Of a stretch of 64,000 nt of DNA, positions 1 through 10,033 are shown one piece after another. Numbering within the stretch: the stretch's first letter is position 1; every line of letters begins with the position of its first letter. Both the position numbers and the translations under genes were made by a program. The notes under the pieces were generated by a model that was given only the letters and a program-made list of their open reading frames with translations, did not search any database and had not been told where the DNA came from. The stretch spans positions 7,990,001 through 8,054,000 of the forward strand of contig OZ005602.1 of the NCBI GenBank assembly GCA_963930655.1, written 5' to 3'. Source of the DNA: Myrica gale (Eukaryota > Streptophyta > Magnoliopsida > Fagales > Myricaceae).

Positions 1-133
1 CCCTTCTGTCGCGCACCCTGAAGATCAATAATGCTCTACACTCTCACCTGACACATGATCAAAAGCGGACAGTGGGTATCCAGCTCGCTCGCTGACAGTG
101 GGGACAGATTTTCTATTTTTTTTGGACAAATGT
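1..133. other. Window edge, nothing recognised
   Basis: Short stretch at the left edge with no convincing reading frame or repeat structure that I can see. Confidence 0.3.
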
Positions 134-345
134 AAAATTGGTACCTACTATAATTAAAAATTGATTTAGTCTCCGTGACATGAAAATTATAAATTTAATC
201 TCTGTGATTATATTTTCGTTAGTCGTTGGTCCTCCATCAAGGACTGATTTTATTACTTTCTGAAATCTCAGAGATTAAATTTATGATTTTCACATAACGG
301 GAACTAAATCGATTTTTGGGTATATCACATGAACTGATTTTGTAT
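134..345. repeat. Small inverted-repeat element (MITE-like)
   Basis: The left arm (from about 134, with TTGATTTAGTCTCCGTGAC) is matched in inverted form by the right arm (to about 345, with GGAACTAAATCGATTTTT). The arms are imperfect, about 80-100 bp each, and flank a short loop. There is no coding capacity. I did not identify a clear target-site duplication, so the superfamily is open. Confidence 0.5.
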
Positions 346-1288
346 TTTTTTTTCCTCAACTGCGTGCAAGATTTTCTATCTGATGGATAGTTTCTTTCAA
401 AATTAAAGAATTTTTTTTATAAAATCAAAGTAAAGCAGTACTCTTCTTCAAATATTCTAAAAAAAACAAATATTATCAAACCATCACAAGCTCACCTGGA
501 TTTGTACTACCAAATTAAAACCTTATACAATATTTCTTGAAAACTACTACTTCGTCAACATACACCTTCAACTCCCAAAGATTTGAATCTACGACTCTCA
601 AAAAGTTTTACAACAAATTCTGAAATATAATTGAGCTTCTTAAAAAATGTAATGGTAAGAGCTCAACAACTTAAAAGAAGTTAAACAACTAAAAATTTAT
701 GCTTTAGTTTTTAAATTTTTTACATTAGACCTCTAAAAAATTACCATATTATAGTTTGACCCTCCTATAAGTCATATTCTAGCTTCGCCCATGAGTAGGT
801 ATTCTCACGTGTTAAAGTCGGATCAAATCGTCCACAATCAGGAAACTATAGAAAATTCTAGTTCATTATCGTATGGAGCGAGGATCTCCAATCTCAGAAG
901 CAAGACAAACAGCTCCTGTAAAACACAAAGAAACTACTTATTACTGGTATATTGCAGCTTGCATAGTAATAGCGAAAATGTCATCAGGATTGTGAATGCT
1001 TTTTGAGTTCAAGATTGTTTTTCTTACGGTAGTAGTAACTCCAATGCGCTGATTGTTGCATCGGAATTGAACTGAAATACTGCAAGATAAATGTTTGTAC
1101 TTAGCTTTCAACCATTTTGGATGTCTCGTCGAGAGTTTGCTAAGGTTTATAATTATGCTCATAGTTTGTCATCTGCACTTAACATTCAATATCATGCGAG
1201 ATTTGTCTGAGAATGAAAAATTATGTTTATTAGGTTGCCGGTTGACAATTTGTTAATCTTGTCTGTTCTCTTGTTGACAAGGTTTTAA
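346..1288. other. AT-rich intergenic DNA without recognised genes
   Basis: Only short spurious reading frames occur here, on both strands around 791-1162. None resembles a known protein and none shows start or splice context. I see no repeat structure. Confidence 0.4.
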
Positions 1289-1296
1289 TTTTTAAA

Positions 1297-3101
1297 GGGA
1301 AGTTTCACTTTTGGTCACTGAGAATTGTTTTTTCGTTTTCAATCATTGAATTTATTGACTTTTAAAATTTTAGTCCTTCCGTGAGTTGACCGTCTATTGA
1401 CTAACAGAATTTCTCTCCACGTCAATTGTATCCAAAATATTCTTCACGTAACTGCACATTCAGCCGAAAACGACAGACAGTTATCAACTACGTGCCATTC
1501 ATCCTCTCTAGCTCCACCATCTGCTGCCTTTTACTACTCTCAATCTTCTCATATATGTCAGAGAATTTGTGGATGGAATCAGCGAGCAATCCAAACGAAG
1601 ACCCCTCAACATTCACCCTTCCAATCTTCCTCTTCTTGGGGGGATCTGAGTTTTGTTCACCCCGTGGGTCGACTCTCCGACCCGAGTTCTGTAGTCTGTC
1701 TCCTACTCCATCTCCGACCCCGACTCGTTCTGGACTCCGTTCACTAGATAACCAGAACTTCGAGGAGCCTCCAATGGAGAGGGTGGAGTCTGGGAGGGAC
1801 CTGAGAGCTCTGATGTATGCCAAACTCAGTAAAGAGAACTTGCTGGGACGAGTGGACTCTGCCCCGACAGACCCAGATGTAGGGTGGGTCTTGGAGCTGC
1901 TTAAATGAAACGAGTCCCCAGTGATTCGCTTCCGTTCTGATTGCTTTGATGATTTTTTTTTCCAATGGGTTTTGAAATCGGTGGCCCTCAATTCTTCTGA
2001 ACTTGTAAATATCATGCTGATTTTGGACACTGTAAATGGCAGACGGGAAATAAGAGACACCACAGTCTCCGTTTTGTGGTTCTATTTTTTCTCTTGGAAC
2101 CTAAAAAATGCCTACTTTTTGTACAGACTGAGAAGGATATCTTAAGGCTGTCGAAAAATGGGGTAGCAGTTGGTTTGATGAATTTGTCATGATATGATTT
2201 GTATGTGACTTCCTGGATTTTTTCTGCTTAGTTTTCTCAGCATATTGCATTATGTAACTTTGTTGGCAGTTAATGTATTGTCATGTTTTATATTTCCTTC
2301 ACCTTATCATTAATGATGATCCATTTGGCTCAAAGGGAAAAAGTGATCACGCTGGTCTATTTGGCCGCCGGTGATGTTGAAAAGTACAATCTGCTTTGGT
2401 TCATATGGATAAGTTTCTGCAGGATGGCGACATCATGAAACTCGGGAGTTGGTATTGTCTGGATATCGAGCCCGTGATTGACTCCTCGTCGTTTCTGGGA
2501 ACAGAACTTGGTGATAGTTGTGGTGTTTGTCATCAAGTTTGGATCTTTGCTGAATATGTATGTCTGACATGTTTATGCAATAGTGTTCTTGGAAACCCTT
2601 TTTCTTTCCCCTCGATCTCTATGGATAGAATAGATGATGTCTGATACCTTCTCTGCAACTTCTTGCCATTCCTCAGCCCATTTATCCTTTGCAGAAATAG
2701 GGATGTTGTGCGAGAGGAGAGGGACATGTTTGAAATGACAAATGTGTGCGTGTTGTGCGAAAGGAGAGGAAGGAGATGATATTAGGGCACACAAAAGGAA
2801 AGTAATGAGAGGATTTGGGGGTATCAGGTGTCTTGTTAGTTATAAAACGGTGAGTTTTGGAGATTAGGATTAGGGGCTCAACTGTCTGTCGTTTTAGGTT
2901 GAATGAGCAGTGACGTGGAGAATATTTTGGATGACAGATGACGTGGAGAGAAATCTCGTTAGTCAATAGGCGGTCAACTCAAGGAATGACTAAAAATTTA
3001 ACAGGCAATAAACTCAGTGATTAAAAACGGAAAAAAAAACAATTCTTAGTGACCAATTCGTAAAAAGGGTAAAAACCTAGTGACCAAAAGTGAAATTTCC
3101 C
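1297..3101. mobile_element. Mutator-like element with long TIRs (Pack-MULE candidate)
   Basis: The element starts GGGAAGTTTCACTTTTGGTC and ends with the inverse (GACCAAAAGTGAAATTTCCC). The arms extend imperfectly for roughly 200 bp on each side and include the inverted pair ACGACAGACAGTT / AACTGTCTGTCGT near 1470 and 2880. The direct repeat TTTTTAAA flanks it at 1289-1296 and 3102-3109, that is 8 of the 9 bases expected for a Mutator-type duplication. No MURA transposase is visible; the interior holds gene-like fragments on both strands. This fits a non-autonomous MULE that has picked up host sequence (inference). Confidence 0.75.
1497..1700 (-). pseudogene. Trihelix transcription-factor-like C-terminal fragment captured in the MULE
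   Basis: On the minus strand the end of an open frame (2063-1488) has a basic KKRKIGR stretch followed by an amphipathic helix containing [16 protein letters not shown]. From memory this resembles the C-terminal helix of plant trihelix (GT/ASIL-like) factors, in which a helix of the form F-x-E-x-YE-x-IE-x-x-K-x-x-QM is common. The frame is cut directly at the inner edge of the left inverted repeat. No trihelix DNA-binding domain is present, so it cannot be a functional factor. The opposite strand is also open (1426-1908), and I do not recognise that peptide. Confidence 0.45.
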
Positions 3102-3109
3102 TTTTTAAA

Positions 3110-3660
3110 ACTTTATTCTGTTGTTACTTCCAGATTTCAGCATCCGTACGTCAATTTGGCCAAGGAGAAAAAGATACCAAAATTAATGGCTGAGACCACA
3201 TGGAATTTGGAGATCTGATGGTCTCAGAGCATATGATTTTTGGGTTTTTGTTTACTTCTTGAATTTCTTGAGATCGATCATACAGCTAATTCCATTGGCT
3301 GCGATTTCCTGCAATTCTGAGAGTTTGATCATCTCATGGCAGCCGAGCTGATCATGATCTAGGGGCAACACCTAATGGTTAGATACTTTGCTCCCTAACC
3401 TCTTAAGATTATCTTAGATACAAAATTTCCTAACAGATTAAAGAAGTACTATTGGATCTAAATGTGTCAAATAGAAACATCTTGAAATACTATTGCATCC
3501 CAATAAATTGCACAATGAATTATTAAATGTTGGCTCCATCTCTAAGCTTATTTACAAATCTATATATGTACCTGCATGTGCGTACACAAAAATGGAATTT
3601 GCATAACTGTATAGAACTGAATTTTTATATGAAGGACTTTTCGTTAGTTTAGATGCGCTA
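3110..3660. other. Intergenic DNA, nothing recognised
   Basis: AT-rich DNA between the MULE and the CACTA remnant. No reading frame or repeat could be supported. Confidence 0.3.
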
Positions 3661-6165
3661 ATATAGGATTTTGATTGTAATTGCAGATGATGATGATGAT
3701 GAAGATAGAGATAGAGATAGTGCCGGTGGTGATGGTTGAAAGTGTTTACGTAAAATTTGCAGTATTCCCATTATCAAAACAATCATTTAATAAATGTATT
3801 TTCAAGTTTAGAATTGTCACAACAACTTGATTAATCCAGGAAGGACTTGGAGCTAAATAGAAAGTGGCTGGAAGGTGCTAGTTGCTTTTGGAACAATTGG
3901 GAATGGACGCTGAGCTGTAAGGCTGTTTTTCGATTGGCTGGATTAGCCTTGGGTCAACCTGGCGAGTTTCTACAACCTTCGTATACACCTTCCAAAAAAG
4001 ACGCCCAAAAGTAAATTTAACCTATTTTTACCTATATACCCTCATAAAAAGAGACTATAACCTTTGGGGAAGACTTTACGTCATGGACTTAGACACCTAG
4101 AAGATTCCACTAATAAAATTCCTCTTTAGCGAAAAAAATCGTCTTCTCTCTCCTTGCTGAAAAATCGTCCTGTTGAGACTTAGAGTAAGAGTCCAATCGC
4201 TTCCCTCTGATGGAAGGATTTGAAGTGGTGGAGACTGCTGATTGAAGGGTTGTTCATTCCTGTTCGTTGTTATTGAGATCGTGACACCAAGAAGAAGAAT
4301 CTTGAGGGTTGTCTCAAGATTGAATGTTGCTGAAAGTATTAAGAAGAAGTCGAAGGGTCGACGGGTTCGTCGACATCCACTAGAGCTGACTAGAGTTGCT
4401 GATTGAAGAATCGTGTGCTGGGCATCGTGCCAAGAAAGTTTTCTTGGGAGGCTTTACGGATGGATTGAGGATCTGGAAAATGAAGGGAGTTTCATGTTGA
4501 TCACCATCTTGTAAAGTTTATAAGCTCATAGTGGATCAATTGGTGTGACTTTCGCACACCCGGAGTGTTTTTTTGTCTCTTGGGAAAATCAGCCTCAAGT
4601 GATTTTCACTTCGTCAACAAAATTCTGGCGTCATCTCTATTTTCACTTCTCTTGATCTTGATTTAACTGACCAATATCTTGTTTATCATTTTGAGATCTA
4701 AGTTGTTGGAAACGTAATCCCTTATAAGCATATTGGTTACTGCTGTTTGATCTTGTTATTAGATCTGATTTACTTGATCTGGGTTGTGTTGTTGGCTTTG
4801 TATGTTGCTGGAATTTTGGACGCTGTGTTGCTGATTGAATCTTTTAAGTCTTGATTTTAAAGTTACTGAAAATCATCTTGTTTTGGTTTCTGAATTGCTG
4901 TACAACTTCATAGAGTTTTGAGGTTAACGGGTTGGAAAAATCTGCAGGTTTCTTGTTTATATAGTTGTTGTAAATCAGTATGTTTCTTGATTGTTTAGTT
5001 GATGTAAATCATTCTTAGTTTGATTATATAGTTGTTGATCATATCTTTTTATCTCTAGTTTTTTGTTGTCAATATAATGTGATAATCTTGATTTCTTATT
5101 ACTGGAATATCTGCTCTGTTTTGGAGATATTACTGCTGTAAAAGTCATTTGGTTGCGAATCTATTCTTGCTGTCCAAGGTTTATCACTTTGAATTTACAA
5201 TTGCTGTAAAATCTATTGAGTGTGAGCTTTTGTAGTTCTTGAGTTGGTGATTGACTGAATATTAATTGATCCCGTTTTTCTGTGATTAATAGAAAGAGTA
5301 GATTAATTTTTTTAAATACCTATTCACCCCCCCTCTAGGTATATTTTAGGGTCTAAATGTAGTTTTCAATGGTGATGGTGCATATGGTACTCCTAAGGAT
5401 TGAAGTGAGACGTTATTTTATGTTAGAAACTTGTAACTTTTTAGACTATTTGTAGATATTCTTGTGTTTGTTGCAAAATTTGTAAGACGTGGTTATTAAT
5501 CAATAATAGATGTGTATTTTATTTTATTATCATTGTTCTTTAAATTTTTACATGCAATGAACTATGGTTATTAAAATAAATTTGTATTCTCGATTAAAAA
5601 AAATACCAAGTCCTTCTATAAATACAACTATTGCAGCGTTTTCTCTAGGTCTTTAGCACAATTTTCAAACGCTAGTAAAAGCAGGGTCTGTCGGCATTTT
5701 GAAAACGCCGCAACAAAAGCAACCTACAATAGCGGTCACAAAAATGTCATGATAGGTTTTGTTTATCGTCGCATTTTAAAACCGTCATAATATCTTTTAG
5801 TAGCGTTTATCCCAAACGCTGGTGAAACTGACATATGCCCGCGGTCACAAAGGCTAGTATAGACCTATGTCAGTAGTCACTTAGCGCTGCTATAGACCTA
5901 TGTCAGCGTTTGACCAAAAAAGTTGCAACAGATATAGCAAACCAAATTAGGGTCTTTAGCAGCGTTTGTAACCGCTACTAAGTGACCGCGCGTTATAGGT
6001 CAAATTTTCACCAGCATTTGAAAAAAATGCCACTAAAACCTCTCCCGACTAACATATCGCGGCGGTTACAAATGCCACTAAAAAAAGCTGGTGAAAACTT
6101 AGTAGCATTTTTTTAGTCTTTAGCAACATTTTCCAACAGCCTCTGTAGCCCTTTTTTTTGTAGTA
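3661..6165 (+). mobile_element. Decayed 3' end of a CACTA (En/Spm) transposon
   Basis: The segments around 3670-3745 and 5365-5620 match, in order, the last exon and 3' region of the CACTA element at 42.2-42.45 kb. Shared features are the intron acceptor followed by GATGGTGATGG-type codons and the sequence around TTGTAAGACG. Positions 5640-6140 carry many degenerate copies of AGCGGTCACAAA-like subterminal repeats, and the end near 6153-6165 reads TTTTTTGTAGTA, a decayed CACTA terminus. The 5' part is missing and another element splits the remnant (3.8-5.35 kb). Confidence 0.6.
3830..5350. mobile_element. LTR-retrotransposon-like insertion inside the CACTA remnant
   Basis: This block interrupts the colinear match between the CACTA remnant and its relative at 42.2-42.45 kb. 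It ends with a tract around 5322-5340 containing CCTATTCACCCCCCC and CTCTAGG, a motif I associate with Ty1/copia-type plant elements. No polyprotein is visible. Boundaries are approximate and the class is a guess. Confidence 0.3.
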
Positions 6166-6289
6166 ATCGTATTTAACTTGCGGTAATTCCTTTTAGGAGC
6201 TAGATCATTCTGTCACTAATTTTAACACAATTTTTCTAAGGTCTTAAAACGCATAACACCTAAAAATATCAAGCTAGATGGTCTTCCAT

Positions 6290-7100
6290 GCTATTTCACC
6301 AAATTCTACCTTACCTCATAAATCCGATGTTGATTGCCCCGTCGAGTTTGACATAAATGTTGATTGACATGTGGAGTATGACACGTCGAGTTTGACATAA
6401 ATCGGAACGGATTTTGAAATTCCGATTCTCACATATAAGCTTTTTTACTCACTTTTTTTTTGGGGCCTTAATGAAAATTTTGGTCACATTTTTTTGTCAT
6501 ACATCATAAATTAAAAATAAATATTCATTCAAAATCTATTTTAAACATTAATCCGAATTTCAAAATCTAAGATGAAATTACAAAATTCTAAATTTATGGG
6601 TATCAAAAAATAAAATCCTTTATCTATTTCAGCATTATTTTTTTAAATAATTGGAACCAAAAATTACGACAAAATTAAATTCTAAATTTATGGGTATCAA
6701 AAAATAAAATCCTTTATCTATTTCAGCATTATTTTTTTTAAATAATTGGAACCAAAAATTACGACAGAATTTCTGATTCTGGTTTTAAAAAAAAAAACCT
6801 AAAAAGCATTCTAATTTTAGACTCAGAATCAGAACTGAATTTCCGGTAATCGAAATTTCGGTTATGACCAGAATATTTGTCAACCTCTACAAAATGTCGT
6901 GCGGCCAAGAAAAAGGTACGAATTTATTTCAAAACTCTTTCTATCTTACGTATTCATTTCAAAGAGAACACGAAAACAAAATCCTATTCTAGCTCCACAA
7001 TCTATAAATTAGGATTTTGTTTAGATGAGGATTTTTTTTTTCTGTTTTCTGGATTAAGAAAAAATTTTCAGGACATCGGGACACCGGTTTTTTTTTTTTA
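6290..7100. repeat. 3' flank of duplicated unit 1
   Basis: Colinear with 48.30-48.60 kb and in part with 46.03-46.15 kb. Shared landmarks are TTCTACCTTA, ATGTTGATTGCC, TTTATTTCAAAACTCTTTC and TTGTTTGGATGAGGA-like sequence. This is the leftmost point at which I can match the two AO units. Homologous pieces are interrupted by sequence that is partly repeated locally: a stretch of about 100 bp near 6590 recurs near 6680. No gene is seen. Confidence 0.6.
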
Positions 7101-7120
7101 ATATATATATATATATATAT
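7101..7120. repeat. (AT)10 microsatellite
   Basis: Ten uninterrupted AT dinucleotides directly follow a T-rich run. Confidence 0.95.
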
Positions 7121-7127
7121 AACGTTT

Positions 7128-7345
7128 AACCCTCTCTTGGCCCCCTATCCTCCATTTCGCGTTTTCCCCTGGCCTCCCGGTCCCCCTCGCCCATTAACCA
7201 TTTAGCGTTTTTTCCCCACCCGTCCAACCCCCCAGGCCCCCTCGCGAACCCCATTTCCCACGCCCCTCTGGCCTTTTTTTAAAACAAAAAACAAAACGGA
7301 ATTGTTTTGTTTTAAACCCCGGACCCCCTCCTCCATTTGTTCTCT
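7128..7345. other. C-rich low-complexity block of odd composition
   Basis: About 200 bp of strongly strand-biased C-rich sequence made of homopolymer-like runs (CCCC, TTTT, AAAA), unlike the AT-rich neighbours, directly after the microsatellite. No coding frame or repeat family was recognised. It could be a real low-complexity expansion or a sequencing or assembly artefact. Confidence 0.5.
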
Positions 7346-7446
7346 CATCTTGTTGTGATGTTCTCTAAGTTTATTGATTTTACATTTTATTACTTTGGAC
7401 TTTAATTCTCATATTATCTTTTAAGATGATATTTAATTTTATTGAT

Positions 7447-7515
7447 TTTGGATTTTTTTTTTCTTTTTTTTACGTGACCTGTTAACTCCACGTGTATACC
7501 GTTAGCCATGTCATC
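7447..7515. repeat. Left copy of a direct repeat flanking the PPR pseudogene
   Basis: The sequence around AACTCCACGTGTATAC and GTTAGCCATGTCATCAA recurs in the same orientation at 8798-8855 with a few differences. The two copies bracket the PPR fragments. Confidence 0.6.
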
Positions 7516-8590
7516 AAACCTTTCAAGACTCCATAGATCTCCTCTTTCTTAGGATGCCTCTCGTCTAAGGAATAGAACTCAACAACAGAATCATTGACTT
7601 CAACCAAGCTACATCCTGGCAATTTTCTGAGCCCAGTATCCCTCATCGCAACTTTTATGCGGGCCACATCTTTCCATCTCCCAAGATCCTCATATATGTT
7701 TGAAAGCATGACAAAATTTGCAGGATTCTTTGGTTCGAGTTCAATAAGCCGTTCAAGAGCTAGTTCAGCTAATTCAATGTTTTTGTAAATCCTACATGCC
7801 CCAAGTAAGGCAGCCCATATAACAACATTTGCTTCCACCGGCATCTTCCTCACAACCAACATCCCGATCGAGAGCCAAGTCAAAAAGGCGCCGTGCAGAA
7901 ACCATGGCCATGTTCGTTTCCTGATTTTCATCAGGATTCGAATCCCAAGTATTCATGTTTGGCAAGGTTTTGTTTTTTTTTTTAAGATTTCGCCTGCAGC
8001 AAAGCTGCGTCCCTGCAACACTGTCCCCTGCAATAGTCCCCTGCTATCCCCTGCTAAAGCAATCGCATTTCATTGTTATTTTGTCTTTTAGTGATTATTT
8101 TTTGTTTTTTTATCCCTTCCGACAAGCTGCTGCCATGCGCAACAGCTTGTCTTCGACGATGCAGTACAATTTTTTGCTTTTTTTGTTTTTCTTCTTCTTT
8201 TTAACCTTTAAAAAATCAAGTTTTAATAAAATATAATAAATAAAAAATTAAATAAAAAATAACTTTAAACATCATCATCACTTTTTTACACATCATCAAT
8301 CTCTACACAAACACCAATACAACTTTAACAACACATAAAAATTCACAAAACTCTCCAAATCCTACAAAAACCTTCAAAACGAACATCATCATACCGCGAC
8401 ACGAAATATACCCATTGATCATCGAAGTCCACACAACTACATTCCTCTCAACCATCTCACAAAACACCTTGTAAGCCGCCCCAATCTTACCCCTACCCGC
8501 GTACATATCAATCAACGTAGTTCCCACAAAGGGGTTTGCTCTAAAACCACCCTTTATTGCAAAGCAATGCACCTCTTGGCCCTCCATATA
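7482..8590 (-). pseudogene. Broken PLS-class pentatricopeptide repeat (PPR) gene, E/E+ type
   Basis: Intact PLS-class PPR proteins bind organelle RNA, often for C-to-U editing. Two minus-strand pieces are visible. The upstream piece (about 8587-8330) encodes repeat-like sequence with GQEVHCFAIKGGF and LIDMYAGRGKIGAAYKVF. The downstream piece (about 7870-7500) encodes a typical E domain with WAALLGACRIYKNIELAE, LSNIYEDLGRWKDVARI and PGCSLVEVND. In between only a short repeat-like stretch (ARRLFDLALDRDV) is readable, in another frame near 7880, so at least one frameshift and a large internal deletion separate the pieces. There is no start, no transit peptide and no DYW domain. It cannot make a working protein. 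Confidence 0.75.
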
Positions 8591-8797
8591 TGCGTCAACT
8601 TTCCCACAAGATTTTCAAACAAAAGGACGAATTAGGGTTCGTCGAATTGGTACGGGTGGGCAAAGGGGATGAAAGGATCAGGGTTCGGCGGGGTGGCAGG
8701 GGTGGGATTGGGGGTAACGGCAAGTATGCAGAAAATGAGTTGGTTTTTTTTTTGGTATTTTTGTAACTTCTTTTCGCGTGACTTTAGTTTATTTGTT

Positions 8798-8855
8798 TTG
8801 GATTTTTTTACATGACCTTTTAACTCCACGTGTATACTGTTAGTCATGTCATCAA
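8798..8855. repeat. Right copy of the direct repeat flanking the PPR pseudogene
   Basis: Matches 7447-7515 (shared AACTCCACGTGTATAC and ATGTCATCAA). The pair could be LTR-like ends or a duplicated flank. I see no primer-binding site that would decide. Confidence 0.55.
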
Positions 8856-8859
8856 TTCT

Positions 8860-9743
8860 GTCCATTAAGTTGACGGTAGGTCCAAATTGAGATTTGATAT
8901 AAACCCTACGGTTGTCTGTAGGGAAAAACGAACCCTCAGGACCAAACAGGGAAAGAGTTAAACCCTAGGGACATGCGGAACAATTTGGCCAAAAAAATAC
9001 ATTGGGCTAAATGCCTAAAATGCTAAAAAATAGTCTAATATGAATGTTGGATAACCGGAAACCGTCACCTCTAATGTCCGATTTTTGCCCTCAACGGTGT
9101 AGGTGACAATTATTTAAAAACCAACACCTATACCGGGGTTGGAGCATCCCTAATTGGGAACAATTAATAGGTTTAAGGGTTATCCATAATAATCTACTAT
9201 TATGAAGTTAATGGTTATCCATAATGCTCAATAATTATAGAATTCATAACAAAAAGAAATTTCCTAATTTTTTAGATAATCAATGGCATTTGTGTAATTC
9301 ATTGAAAGTTCAAAATATAATCATAAATAATAAGTAAAACGAACAAAATTTAAAATAAAAATTATACTAAATATTCCCCTTAAGACTTGAATGCAGTACA
9401 ATAAAAATTCCACTTAGGGGAGGAAATACCCCAATACAAATTGATTTTTCTCCTTTTACCCCGTTTCTTTACACTTACGTTTTATTTATACTACTTACTT
9501 CAATAACCCTTTGAAATTAACCCACTCCCACCTCACACACGTGTCCTATCAGTAATTCCTCAGTAACGTTTCTTCTACTTAGGCTGTGTTTGTTTCGGTT
9601 GAAAATATTGTCGGGCACGAGTGTAATTGGTAAGAGCGAAAAATGGTGGTTAACTGAAAATCACAAACGCAACCTAAATCTATCCTGCTCTCTGGAATAT
9701 TTGAGTTTTTCCACCCCCAAAATCCTCCTTGTAATTTTGTTGC
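8860..9743. other. 3' intergenic flank of AO-1
   Basis: The part from about 9240 to 9560 is colinear with 46.44-46.65 kb and 48.64-48.84 kb (shared AGATAATCAATGGCATTT, GTAAAACGAA, TAGGGGAGGAAATACCCC-like sequence). It lacks the small inverted-repeat element present at 46.70 and 48.87 kb. No gene is seen. Confidence 0.6.
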
Positions 9744-9749
9744 TTTATT
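9744..9749 (-). terminator. Candidate poly(A) signal of AO-1
   Basis: AATAAA on the minus strand about 285 nt beyond the AO-1 stop codon. The same hexamer and surroundings are conserved at 49488-49493 downstream of AO-2, which supports but does not prove use. Confidence 0.4.
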
Positions 9750-10033
9750 ATTAACAATATTTATCTTGTAAAAACATAAGGCATGATCAAGAGTAAATAG
9801 TCAGCTAACCAGGAAAAACAAAACGGTGCTTATCTTGTTCTCTTCTGCTACTTGTAGAGCACGTATAGAAAACAAAATAAAGGAATGAAGAGAAGGAAAG
9901 GTTGCACTGAACTTATCAGATATGATATGATGGAGCTTACATTTTCAGAGCACTTATTGCAATCCCATGCACGCCGCCAATGTCACGTAAGAGGGCAAAC
10001 AACTTGACAACTTGTAGGATCTGTCATCGTCCA

